Below are positions 1 to 8,921 of a DNA stretch of 64,000 nt, in pieces; position 1 is the stretch's first letter, and each line of letters begins with the position of its first letter. Source of the DNA: Vibrio tapetis subsp. tapetis. GTDB lineage: Bacteria; Pseudomonadota; Gammaproteobacteria; Enterobacterales; Vibrionaceae. A program made the translations under genes and the position numbers. The stretch lies in the NCBI RefSeq assembly GCF_900233005.1, contig NZ_LT960611.1, forward strand, positions 2,046,001 through 2,110,000, written 5' to 3'. Under the pieces are notes generated by a model. It did no database searches. It had not been told where the DNA came from and saw only the letters and a list, made by a program, of their open reading frames with translations.

Positions 1-36
1 TCGAAATTAAGGGTTTTGAGTTCAACTGCTTAACTA

Positions 37-2015
37 TTATTCACTTTTACTCTCTTGCTTAGCAGTATACATGGCATGATCGGCTTGCTTAAGCACATCA
101 TTAAGGCTTTGGCTCTCTTTACTCGCTTTAGATACACCGATAGCAACGACAATAGAATGCTTATTGCCAGAGTGCAACACACTAAAGCTCTCTAACTTTC
201 TCACCATAGATTGCACAACAAATTCGTCACCGCTACCCACCAAAACAAACTCATCACCGCCAATTCGATAGCCATTACCGTCCCAGAACTTCATGACAAT
301 TCTAGCTAACTTTTTCAACACGGCATCGCCCGCTTCATGGCCAAACAAATCATTTATCTCTTTAAAATTATTCACATCTAAGTAAATCACCCGTTGATCC
401 GCTTTAATGCCTCTTCGATATTTCGCGTATAAAGCTCGACGGTTTTTCAGCCCGGTCAGGTTGTCTGTTTGTGATTGAATGTGAAGAAAATAAGCGACCG
501 ATACCATGAACGCCAACACAATAACAAACAAGATTTGAGTACGATGAGAGAATTTTTTCTGTAAGCCTAGCGTTGTGCGCCAGTCTGGTTTTTTATCATA
601 GTCATTGATGATGGCCTTGGTGTCTAGCATGGTAATAGCACGAGAAAACAGTGGCGCCAATTTGCTGCCCAGGTCATTTTTTACAAAGCCAATGGCGATA
701 TCTGAACGATAAAAGCTCCCTATAGACTTAGCCTGAGTAATCGGCAGCATTTCAGACGAGCTGAGTATCGAGTTCAAGGCTGAGGAGTCCATGGCTGCAT
801 AATCTATGCTGTTGGCAACTAACGAGTCGATCAGCGCTTCTTCATCATCAAAATAGTGCAATGGTTTCTGTGGCAGTAACCGTGTTAACAGCTCATCAAA
901 AATGGTGTCTCGCACGACGCCTATTCGTTCCGAGATCAACTCAGATACGTGATGATACACCCCTACTTTGTAACCAAGCCTCTTAACCACCATAGATTCA
1001 GGATAATAGTATGGCTCTGAAAAATAGACATAGTGACTACGTTGGGCCGAGATAGTCATTGGAGCAAGTACATCAATCTTTTGATCGATTAGATCTTGCT
1101 TCATACTTTCCCAAGTTTCATCAGCCTCACTCACTACTTCGCACTCTATGCTCAGTATTTTGCAGGACTGCAACAAAATATCGGCCGTTATTCCGACCAC
1201 ATCGCCATTACTTTTATAGCGAACGTATGGATAAGCGTCATCTAACTTGATGCGAAGCGGTCGATCCACGTTTAAGTCACTTTGAAAGACGGATTTTTGC
1301 AGTGATTTTCGACGGATCTCAAACTGATATTGGCTAATGCTTCGCCTTAGATGTTTTTGAATACCTTCTGAATGAATATAATCAACAAACTGCGCCAATA
1401 TATCCTCATGCTTACCTTTAGGACGAATAATCGAAACTGGCTTTATAGACAAGAAATCATTGAGCAACTGTGCGTCCAGCCCCGCTAACAGCATTGGTTT
1501 GAGCTGATTGATTGCGTCAACAACACCATCCACTTCTCCGCTTTCCAATAAGGCGATGGCCTTGCTATAGCCTTGCTATAGCCTTGATATTCTACGGTTT
1601 CAATTTCAGGGTAATGTTCTTCGATCAGTTGGGAATAAATGGTATCTTTCGGTACGCCAATCGTCTTTAGATCGCCCAAGGCGATTTCGCTGTAACTATA
1701 GAGATAGGTGTATTCGATATTGGTTGGTTTGGAGTAATCGAACCGCCTTTCACGCTCGACGGTATAGGTGACATTAGCAGCAAAGTCACTCTCACCTTTT
1801 TCAACGGAATCGAGAATGGCATCGAAACTGGGGTAATCTCGATAAACAATGCTGACGGGAAACTCTTTCTCGATAGCACGAAAAAGAACTCGGGAAACCA
1901 CATCATCAGCCTCGACGGCTACCACATATGTTGGACGCAACTGATCATTACCTGCTGCTGTTGGGAAGATCCACCCAAACAAAAGCAAGCAAATTAATGC
2001 TCGTGTTAAAGCCAC
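37..2015 (-). pseudogene. Diguanylate cyclase with two periplasmic substrate-binding-like domains, frameshifted
   Basis: The gene reads as two pieces: 1485-2015 (GTG start at 2015 after an AGAGGT ribosome site, signal peptide, first SBP_bac_3-like domain) and 37-1548 (rest of the first domain, second SBP_bac_3-like domain, one membrane helix, GGDEF domain). The break is an 11-bp tandem duplication at 1559-1580. Removing one copy restores a single frame of 655 aa that reads EYQGYSKAIALLESGEVDG across the join. In the restored protein the second solute-binding domain lies near 247-477, the helix near 488-509 and an intact GGDEF motif at 582-586. The usual RxxD inhibitory site is not evident (KFWD instead). 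Family knowledge: such sensors make cyclic di-GMP in response to a periplasmic ligand. As sequenced, the exported sensor half is separated from the catalytic half, so the gene is probably non-functional, although revertible by loss of one repeat copy. Confidence 0.85.
1559..1586. repeat. 11-bp tandem repeat that breaks the cyclase gene
   Basis: The plus strand carries GCCTTGCTATA at 1559-1569 and again at 1570-1580, followed by a partial third copy (GCCTTG). The ends of the two coding frames differ by 467 nt, and 467 minus 11 is divisible by three. One copy is therefore exactly the surplus that causes the frameshift. Such a short direct repeat can expand or contract by replication slippage. 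Confidence 0.9.
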
Positions 2016-2147
2016 TGACTGACCTCTATCTTTATAGAATACCGCACTCTAATGGTGCAATTTATCCTTTTATTATGGCCTATTTTATTAAACTGTACAC
2101 TATGCTAAAACGTTCATTTAGCCCATTTTGGAATGAGAACTAGACTT

Positions 2148-2891
2148 TTACCGTTCGTTTTCATCCTGATCGTTACTTCGCAGCACAAAGTCGGTAGCCC
2201 ACGCTGTGCCAAGAAAGAAAATCCAAACAACAAAAACAGGGTTAGGTACGTCGATTTCAGGCATCGCAACGATGGCTGCGAACCCAACCGTCGGCAGTGT
2301 CCAGCACAGTAATTTACTCCACTTAAATTGGCGAATTTTAGCCATTGTTTCAGCCGAGGCGATGATGCCGACAATACACAAGGCAATCAGTGCTGCGTGT
2401 GTCCAACCTGAGATCCACAGAGCTAAAATGAGTGCAAGTGACCACCAGCTATGCTGTGAAGAGGGTTTCCAGTGACGCGCAGCAAACCAGGCCACCATCA
2501 CCGACAGAATTTGCACTAACGTCACCAACCAGTTTCCTTCAATTTTCCCTTCCGCTTGTGTCACCATGATCCCCAGTTCCATCGTGCAAATGACGGCTGC
2601 GCTGGTAATGAGGACGTAAATGCTGCTTCGCTTAGAGAACGTCACCATCAGCAAGGGAAATAGAATCCAAACACTTAAAGACAACGCGATGGGCTGATGG
2701 GGCAGCGTAAACCCATAGACCGTCATTGAGCCCAACAATAAAAAACCAGCAACGCCACTTTGTGGCAATATCCATAAAGCTGGAATGATCAATGCGAGCA
2801 CGGGAACATCGCCACCACTCACACTTAATGTGCGCGCACATACGATGGCTAACAAAGTAGTGATGACAAACTGTACAATTGAAACTACCAT
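2148..2891 (-). CDS. Multi-pass membrane protein of unknown function
   Basis: A 247-aa, strongly hydrophobic protein with about seven predicted membrane segments separated by short polar loops. It ends in an acidic, charged tail (NDQDENER). The ATG at 2891 follows a good AGAGGAGA ribosome site. I recognise no catalytic motif and no named family. It is divergent from the alkyltransferase-like gene (42 bp apart) and lies upstream of, and in the same direction as, the broken cyclase, 132 bp away. No function can be assigned. Confidence 0.75.
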   Translation of the reverse strand: MVVSIVQFVITTLLAIVCARTLSVSGGDVPVLALIIPALWILPQSGVAGFLLLGSMTVYGFTLPHQPIALSLSVWILFPLLMVTFSKRSSIYVLITSAAVICTMELGIMVTQAEGKIEGNWLVTLVQILSVMVAWFAARHWKPSSQHSWWSLALILALWISGWTHAALIALCIVGIIASAETMAKIRQFKWSKLLCWTLPTVGFAAIVAMPEIDVPNPVFVVWIFFLGTAWATDFVLRSNDQDENER

Positions 2892-2933
2892 TGCGTCTCC
2901 TCTCTCTTCCTTGGACGAATAGACCTTTTCAGT

Positions 2934-3236
2934 ATGGATCAGTTTCTAGTACAAATCTTTGCAGTAATTCACCAAATTCCATCAGGAAAGGTAACAACGT
3001 ACGGAAAAATAGCGCAATTATCTGGATATCCCGGCTATGCACGCCACGTTGGTAAAGCCTTAGGCAACCTACCTGAGGGATCAAAACTCCCATGGCATCG
3101 AGTCATTAATAGCCAAGGAAAAATTTCATTGAAAGGCGATGATTTAGAAAGGCAGAGAGCTTCTCTTTTGAAAGAAGGCATCAAGGTGACACCGGCTGGA
3201 CGTGTTTCTTTAAAAAAATATCAGTGGCAACCTTAG
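2934..3236 (+). CDS. atl: Alkyltransferase-like DNA repair protein (Atl/YbaZ)
   Basis: A 100-aa protein of the MGMT C-terminal domain family. The helix-turn-helix part (TYGKIAQLSGYPGYARHVG) and the active-site loop are present, but the loop reads PWHR at residues 53-56 instead of PCHR. The tryptophan in place of the alkyl-accepting cysteine defines alkyltransferase-like proteins, which bind O6-alkylguanine, flip the base and hand the lesion to nucleotide excision repair rather than repairing it directly. Its position next to a ybaY-type lipoprotein and tesB matches the E. coli ybaZ-ybaY-tesB neighbourhood, which supports the assignment. Confidence 0.9.
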   Translation: MDQFLVQIFAVIHQIPSGKVTTYGKIAQLSGYPGYARHVGKALGNLPEGSKLPWHRVINSQGKISLKGDDLERQRASLLKEGIKVTPAGRVSLKKYQWQP

Positions 3237-3265
3237 TCACCACCGACACTTGAATGTTTTGCTAC

Positions 3266-3706
3266 TCAGTTGCTGCTAACGCCCACCAATCTTAGGTTTG
3301 CGTTGTCTGTTTTGCTTTCATCAGTTAATACCGGGTAAATGGTGTCTGAGATGAAACGTAACTTACCATTCACTTCAATGCGTGCGCTAATCGTGTAACG
3401 GTGGTTCTCTATAATTTGGCTCGGATCATAGTCGATTTGAAACGCAAATGGAGACTGAAACCCTTGAGATTCAAATTCTGTTTCCGCAATGACTACCGAC
3501 GGTGCGTCAGCCAAAGAAATATCTTCCAATTTCACGGTGATCACCGCATCTTCCGGCAATGCAATTCGCTCACGATAAGACACCATGCCAATCACTGTCG
3601 CGTATTCTACTTGCTGTTCTACTTTTGGCTCTTCTTTCGTGGATTGACAGCCCACTAGCGCAAAACCAAGTATCGCAGGTAATAACATCCATGATTTATT
3701 CTTCAT
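3266..3706 (-). CDS. ybaY: YbaY-family lipoprotein
   Basis: From the ATG at 3706 the protein is 146 aa and begins MKNKSWMLLPAILGFALVGC, a classic lipoprotein signal with lipobox LVGC. A longer frame opens at 3817 but would bury this signal behind 37 polar residues, so the internal start is chosen. The remainder fits the YbaY / type III secretion pilotin-like fold (DUF4156/YscW family): it opens with a VSYRERIALPEDAVITVKLEDIS-type strand pattern and ends in a beta-rich region containing YTISARIEVNGKLRF. The protein is probably anchored in the outer membrane; its role is not established. It is divergent from tesB, with the promoters in the roughly 100 bp between them. Confidence 0.8.
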   Translation of the reverse strand: MKNKSWMLLPAILGFALVGCQSTKEEPKVEQQVEYATVIGMVSYRERIALPEDAVITVKLEDISLADAPSVVIAETEFESQGFQSPFAFQIDYDPSQIIENHRYTISARIEVNGKLRFISDTIYPVLTDESKTDNANLRLVGVSSN

Positions 3707-3809
3707 TCTACTTCGCCACTTATTTTGAGATATGTGCCAGAGTATATTCATGCCTTGTGTTTTGTCTCTATCCAAGGTATTAATTTGACATAAACATGAC
3801 GGAGGTACG

Positions 3810-4670
3810 ATGAGCAAACCACTTAATGAATTGCTGGAACTATTGCAGCTTGAACAGCTAGAAAAAGGGCTGTTTAGAGGGCAAAGTGAAAACTTAGGGC
3901 TTCCACAAGTCTACGGAGGTCAAGTCATTGGACAGGCGCTCTCGGCAGCTCGCTATACCGTTGAAAGCGATCGAACGGTGCACTCGTTCCACAGCTACTT
4001 TCTTCACCCTGGTGATCCTGAAAGGCCGATTATCTATGACGTAGAAAATCTTCGTGATGGCCGCAGTTTGAGTACTCGCCGTGTTAAAGCCATTCAAAAT
4101 GGTCGACCTATTTTCTACCTTACCGCGTCTTATCACGGTGAAGCTGAAGGTCACGAGCATCAAAATGCCATGCCAAATGTCCCTGGGCCTGAAAACTTTG
4201 CATCGGAGTCAGAACTGGCAGCGAAGATTTCAGATTACTTGCCCGAGCAATTGCGCACTATTTTCTGTGGTGAAAAACCGATCCAAGTACGCCCTGTGAC
4301 CGTCATCAATCCACTAAAACCTGAAAAAGCAGAGCCCACTCAGTATCTGTGGATTAAAGCCAATGGCGAAGTACCCGATAACCAGCTAATCCACCAATAC
4401 TTGTTAGCGTACGCGTCAGATTGGGGGTTCTTAGTCACCGCCCTTCATCCACACGGCGTCACTCTGCTAACGCCTAAGTTTCAAGTGGCGACCATCGATC
4501 ATTCTATGTGGTTCCACCGTCCGTTCAAGATGGACGAATGGTTGCTGTATTCTATCGAGAGCCCAACCGCAAGCAGTGGCCGAGGCTTAGTTCGAGGAGA
4601 GCTGTTCGCCCAAGATGGCACCATGGTTGCGTCGGCAGTTCAAGAAGGTGTGATGCGCTTTAATAACTAG
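3810..4670 (+). CDS. tesB: Acyl-CoA thioesterase II
   Basis: A 286-aa protein, the same length as E. coli TesB, with a double hot-dog fold. It hydrolyses medium- and long-chain acyl-CoA to free fatty acid and CoA in the cytoplasm. Visible signatures are the N-terminal [11 protein letters not shown] and [12 protein letters not shown] stretches and, in the second half, the [11 protein letters not shown] segment carrying the catalytic aspartate. A GGAGGT ribosome site sits 6-7 nt before the ATG. The neighbours atl and ybaY agree with the E. coli context. A hairpin at 4692-4719 follows. Confidence 0.95.
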   Translation: MSKPLNELLELLQLEQLEKGLFRGQSENLGLPQVYGGQVIGQALSAARYTVESDRTVHSFHSYFLHPGDPERPIIYDVENLRDGRSLSTRRVKAIQNGRPIFYLTASYHGEAEGHEHQNAMPNVPGPENFASESELAAKISDYLPEQLRTIFCGEKPIQVRPVTVINPLKPEKAEPTQYLWIKANGEVPDNQLIHQYLLAYASDWGFLVTALHPHGVTLLTPKFQVATIDHSMWFHRPFKMDEWLLYSIESPTASSGRGLVRGELFAQDGTMVASAVQEGVMRFNN

Positions 4671-4691
4671 CCTTTCCTTTCTGCAATGAAA

Positions 4692-4719
4692 AACCGGCGG
4701 CCTCAATAGGTCGCCGGTT
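4692..4719 (-). terminator. Intrinsic terminator between convergent genes
   Basis: An 11-nt arm beginning AACCGGCG, a six-base loop, and a matching arm ending CGCCGGTT. Read on the minus strand the stem is followed by TTTTT, so it best terminates the large lipoprotein gene at 4775. On the plus strand a weaker T-rich tail (TGTCGTTT) may also serve tesB. Confidence 0.8.
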
Positions 4720-4774
4720 GTCGTTTAACACACCAATGTTTGGCACTCAAATAAGTGGCTGCCTGTACGCGGAG

Positions 4775-7700
4775 TTAGTGACGGATTGTAAAGTTCAGTA
4801 GCGACCATTCGTAAATCCTAGAGGCCTTAGGCGATGTCTCACGGTACAAGCCGCCATCGGGAGTCTGAATAAACTTACGCGCGCCATAACGCATCACCGA
4901 AATCGGTTTTGTTGTTTTCCACACACCACCTTTAGGAATAATGTCATTTTCTGGCAAGCTATGAATGGTCATCGTTCTTGTGGTCGGCCCATTACTGCAT
5001 AAACCATCGCTGTCGAACTTGATTGGAGCCGGCGCATCAAGGCAGCCATCATTACGAGTGACGTAGAAAAATGCGGGTGCGGCTTGAGTACGCTCGCTTC
5101 CCTCTAAGCTAAGCCTAACCTGAAGACGAACCCCTGGGCCATATCGCTTGATATCATCTTCGGTCGGCTGAACCACTTTTGCACCTTTAAACCATAAGCG
5201 GCTTTCTTGTAGGTTACTGGCCGTGCTGCCCAGTAAAGAAGCAACCGTCACTTTTCTATTGGATGCGGTAAATGCAGCTTCTCTATGCCAATCCGCTTCC
5301 GATGCCAAGGGCGGGTGTATGTACACCTTAAATCCCTGAGACGCCGCTAGGTAGTTATCGCTCTCTGCTTCGTAAACCGTGAATGTGTCCCGATCATTTT
5401 CCCCAGAAAGTGGCAGATTTCCGACCATGAACTCACCGGTCAACTTGTTGGTAACATGGGTCAGTTTGTTGTACGGATCAGACACAAACCGACGCTCTCC
5501 AATGGCTGGAGACTCAATATTGAATTTAAACAACTTACGAGGGTTAAAGTTAACCGAGTTGCGCCCTATTTTGATTTCTGGGTGCGCCGCTTTGTTGATG
5601 GTGCCGCGTGCCGAAAACTGCAACGGCGCGAAGTTGTCGGATTTGGCCGTCACATTCAACATAAAGTCTCCTGCTTTTTGAACGGCCACTTCACCGGTCG
5701 CAGGGTTGACTAAGGTGACAACATGGCGATATTGCTCAGGCAACTGGTAGCTCAGCGTCACAGGCTCTGGAGACAACACCGTTATGTCTCGTTCTTCGAC
5801 GGGCATCAGCTTGGCGTTCTTTTTATACGTGATCGCCTGATAACTGACGCTCATTTTTAACGTCGCTTTATGAACGATAACGTCGTAACTGATGGTACTA
5901 CTTTTAAAACCAGTGGTGCCAGAGTCGGTTGCGGTGATGCGCGTCTTGCCCGCTTTTAGCATCGTCATGTTGCCAGTGGTTTTATCAATCGACACGACCC
6001 CATCCGCTTCATGGCCCGCGGCGAAGGCGTAACTGAGTTTGCCCGTCACACCGTCTATTGGCAGTGGTGCAATGCTGTGACCGCCTGCTTTCCACGTGCT
6101 TTGAGCGCTGGTCGCCTCTCCCTTTAGGGTCAGTCGACTGCTGCCTGCCGCCACGTACAATTTGAATGATGCAGGCTCTGAGGCAAGGTAATTGCTATCA
6201 CTTTTCGTTCTTACCGAAATACGGGTTTCACCGGCTTTTGCTACCGCTAATTTCGTTCCACTATAAGCGCTCGCAACCGAGGTTTCTTGAATCGAAGCCA
6301 GCTCGATGGGGCGTTCAAACTTCGGCAATTTTTCGGTTAATTCAATAAACAAGTTTTTTGCATAAACAACATTGACGCTCGATAACTCACGTAATGGCGC
6401 TGGCTTCGCTTTGTTCACCTGTACCTTGAAGGTTTTACGCAGTGATCGATAATTTGGCCCGCCATCATCGATGACAGTTAGCTCATAGTCCCCAGCTTTA
6501 GTGATTCGAAATTGCTTTAAGTCGGAGTTCCATACTGCGTTATCCTGAGAATACGCACTCAATGTCCCTTTTCGATCCGCAGGGTCTACCTTGAGCACAA
6601 GGGTCGGCGAATAGGTGAGGTACGCTTTAGGTAAGGTTAAACCCGGGTGAGCACTCGGCGAGACGGTAACGTCAATGCTCCGTGACCACGCAAGATATTT
6701 GTCGCCCTCTGGTATGGTTGAGGTAAGCTCAACCGCTCCAGCATTGATGATCTTAGGCAGTTGAGTCGCTTGGTCGATAACCAATACGTTCTGCCCTTCT
6801 GGCACAGAGTATTGAAGCCCAGATAACCCAATGCCCGACAGTTGAGGGTGAAACACCGATTCTGGTGCGTAATCCTTATAAATTTGGCCCGTCAGTAAGT
6901 TGGCTGGATTCGTGCCTTTCGCGATTGTTACATCAAAACTCACGGTTTCTGTTGGCTTACTAAAACCAGATGGATAGGTCACCGATACGTCAACTTTTGC
7001 GCTGCCCGCTTTTAAAACTGTGATAAAACCGGTTTTCTGATTCACTTCAATCACATCTTTGGCGCTATCGGCATTCAATGAAAAGGCCACGGATTGCGTG
7101 TTACTTCCGCTGAGCTTGTAGGCCTGAAGCGTCAATTGTTGGCGATAGGTTTCTTTCAAAGCCGCATACGAAAGCTCATTTGGATTAACCGCAGTAATCG
7201 TTACCGGCACCTCCACCGTTTTGGCGGCATACAACGCGTTGCCTTCATCGGTCACCAATACTTTGGCCTCACCGGGCTGGCCTTTAGATTTTATTGAGCC
7301 AAAGCCATCAACCGAGATAAGGTTCTCATACCCTTTGGCAACAACAACTTTACGGTTTCCTTTCGCACCCTGAATATCGAGTCGTTTTTCGGCATTGGTG
7401 CCTAAAGTGGTCAAATGCAATGGGCTGATCGTCAGCGCTTTGTTGTCGCCTTTTTTAATGGTCAAGGTAAATGCGTCTTTCGCAGTCTCGTAGCCAGATT
7501 TTATGTCTTCAACAGTGACCGTCACCACGCCTGCTTGGGTGATCAACAAGCCGTTGTCGTAGTGATCACTGGCGATGTGGCTCGCATCAACGCTCAGTGT
7601 TAGGCTACCAATCCTACCTTTAACGTCAGGGAAAAAACGTTGGCCGTACCCTGTAAATTCAATTTCAGCATCTTTAACAGAAATATTGGCTCTTTGAATG

Positions 7701-7828
7701 AGCTTAACCGAGGGGGTAATGACCGAGGGAGTCGATGCAGACGACCCACCGTCACCGCCGCCACAACCAGCAAGCGTCGCAGCCAAGAGGATTGGCGAAG
7801 AAATACGTAAGAAAGTTTGTTTATACAT
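4775..7828 (-). CDS. Very large lipoprotein with repeated Ig-like domains
   Basis: A 1017-aa protein with a lipoprotein signal (ATLAGC, cysteine near residue 22) followed by a glycine/serine linker. Most of it is a string of roughly 90-residue beta-rich units with a recurring pattern: an aromatic/Pro segment, then VxVxKAG, then a strand ending VTIxK or VQVNKA. Examples lie near residues 270-305, 350-385, 430-475 and 600-660. This resembles bacterial Ig-like or cadherin-like domains of surface and adhesion proteins. The last 150 residues do not follow the repeat and contain a cysteine pair (GCLDAP...GLCSN). It is probably displayed on the outer membrane. No enzyme motif is seen and the function is unknown. 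It is transcribed alone; the ribosome site before 7828 is weak. Confidence 0.75.
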   Translation of the reverse strand: MYKQTFLRISSPILLAATLAGCGGGDGGSSASTPSVITPSVKLIQRANISVKDAEIEFTGYGQRFFPDVKGRIGSLTLSVDASHIASDHYDNGLLITQAGVVTVTVEDIKSGYETAKDAFTLTIKKGDNKALTISPLHLTTLGTNAEKRLDIQGAKGNRKVVVAKGYENLISVDGFGSIKSKGQPGEAKVLVTDEGNALYAAKTVEVPVTITAVNPNELSYAALKETYRQQLTLQAYKLSGSNTQSVAFSLNADSAKDVIEVNQKTGFITVLKAGSAKVDVSVTYPSGFSKPTETVSFDVTIAKGTNPANLLTGQIYKDYAPESVFHPQLSGIGLSGLQYSVPEGQNVLVIDQATQLPKIINAGAVELTSTIPEGDKYLAWSRSIDVTVSPSAHPGLTLPKAYLTYSPTLVLKVDPADRKGTLSAYSQDNAVWNSDLKQFRITKAGDYELTVIDDGGPNYRSLRKTFKVQVNKAKPAPLRELSSVNVVYAKNLFIELTEKLPKFERPIELASIQETSVASAYSGTKLAVAKAGETRISVRTKSDSNYLASEPASFKLYVAAGSSRLTLKGEATSAQSTWKAGGHSIAPLPIDGVTGKLSYAFAAGHEADGVVSIDKTTGNMTMLKAGKTRITATDSGTTGFKSSTISYDVIVHKATLKMSVSYQAITYKKNAKLMPVEERDITVLSPEPVTLSYQLPEQYRHVVTLVNPATGEVAVQKAGDFMLNVTAKSDNFAPLQFSARGTINKAAHPEIKIGRNSVNFNPRKLFKFNIESPAIGERRFVSDPYNKLTHVTNKLTGEFMVGNLPLSGENDRDTFTVYEAESDNYLAASQGFKVYIHPPLASEADWHREAAFTASNRKVTVASLLGSTASNLQESRLWFKGAKVVQPTEDDIKRYGPGVRLQVRLSLEGSERTQAAPAFFYVTRNDGCLDAPAPIKFDSDGLCSNGPTTRTMTIHSLPENDIIPKGGVWKTTKPISVMRYGARKFIQTPDGGLYRETSPKASRIYEWSLLNFTIRH

Positions 7829-8154
7829 TTATATATACCGTTACAAATTGACACATTTGGTGAACGGCGAGAATGTAACACGTGTTTTACGCACGGCAAT
7901 AGTAAGGTTTTGTAAGCCGAATGTAAGAATGTGTCGTCAAGGAAGAGTAAGCTACTTATGCACTACAGGTATCGATATTAAGCCCGTACATTAGGTGCAT
8001 CTTATGCGGTTGAATTGGCGGAGCTTTGGTAGCGATAATAGAGAAGATGTACCAACTCTTCTCCATTAATCGCTTGAAAACATGAAATGGATTGGGTATT
8101 TTTTGCCACTTTTTCCATTCTCATTAATGAGATTTTTTTCACTTGATACATAAG
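7829..8154. other. Intergenic region, no gene seen
   Basis: These 326 bp separate two minus-strand genes. The left part must hold the promoter of the large lipoprotein gene. A short inverted repeat (TCTCATT/AATGAGA at 8119-8132) is followed by seven T on the plus strand, but no plus-strand gene precedes it. No RNA gene or credible small ORF was seen. Confidence 0.5.
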
Positions 8155-8622
8155 CTACAGCGGTAAAACAGTGCTCGATTTCAACGACTCCATAGCAAAA
8201 GTAGACGTAACGTTAGTAATGCCATCAACTCGGTTAACGAGCTGCTTATAAAAGTTGTCGAACGCTTTCATGTCTTCGACCAACACGCGCATCATATAAT
8301 CGTACTCTCCCGCCATGCGGTAGAATTCCATGACCTCTGGCAGTTCAACGACTGTTTCCACAAACTGCTGGTACCACTCATGAGAATGGTCACTGGTTTT
8401 CACCTGAACAAATGCGGTAAAGGATAAGCCTAGCTTCTCAGGATCAAGTAATGCGACCCGTCTTTTGATCACCCCTTCCTCTTCAAGCCTCTTTAATCGC
8501 TTCCAACAAGGTGTGGTCGTTAAGTTCACTTGCTCGGCAAGCTCACTTAAGGGCTGAGTGCAATCTTTTTGAAGCATCGTTAAGAGTTGGCTATCGACTT
8601 TATCTAGCTTTGTTTTATTCAT
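8155..8622 (-). CDS. decR: Lrp/AsnC-family regulator of cysteine degradation (DecR/CyuR)
   Basis: A 155-aa transcription factor. The N-terminal winged helix-turn-helix includes [19 protein letters not shown], and the C-terminal RAM effector domain includes [14 protein letters not shown]. The protein closely follows E. coli DecR (also YbaO or CyuR) in the recognition helix, the [10 protein letters not shown] segment and the [14 protein letters not shown] tail (here STFAMESLK). DecR senses cysteine and activates the cysteine desulfidase/transporter genes. Here it is divergent from cyuA, 299 bp away, the usual layout for a local regulator and its target. A role as activator of cyuA is inferred from the family and the position. 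Confidence 0.9.
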   Translation of the reverse strand: MNKTKLDKVDSQLLTMLQKDCTQPLSELAEQVNLTTTPCWKRLKRLEEEGVIKRRVALLDPEKLGLSFTAFVQVKTSDHSHEWYQQFVETVVELPEVMEFYRMAGEYDYMMRVLVEDMKAFDNFYKQLVNRVDGITNVTSTFAMESLKSSTVLPL

Positions 8623-8921
8623 ATTGGTTAGAACTTAGAAATAATTGCAAAAAACAGCCCACATAATACATGAGCGGGAGGTGCTGAGTTTTTATAATGG
8701 AAAATAGAAGCACAAATTGTGATACAAGTAGCAAAGTGATTCACCACTAGCTACAGGGGAGAATAATTTACCACAAAAAGCACAAACAATAGAAAAAATT
8801 GAAATAACTTTCTTTCACTCTAATCGTATAGTTAACCCATAACAAAAAGACACCACAACTAACCAACTCGTTGTCTTTGATATTAATTAGCATTCATATT
8901 GAGCATGTAAAGGTAATTCAA
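8623..8921. promoter_or_regulatory. Divergent decR-cyuA control region
   Basis: The 299 bp between the divergent starts hold both promoters. An imperfect CRP-like core, TGTGA-N6-TAGCA (8718-8733), matches 8 of 10 conserved positions, and GTGATTCAC (8737-8745) is a short inverted repeat that could be an Lrp-family half site. E. coli cyuPA is reported to need CRP and DecR, which makes both plausible, but neither site is proven. A clear AAAGGTAA ribosome site for cyuA lies at 8909-8916. Confidence 0.4.

Noticed and set aside
8119..8140. Hairpin with T run (TCTCATT/AATGAGA) as a terminator
   Set aside because: The T run is on the plus strand, where no gene lies upstream, and the stem is only five to seven A/T-rich pairs.
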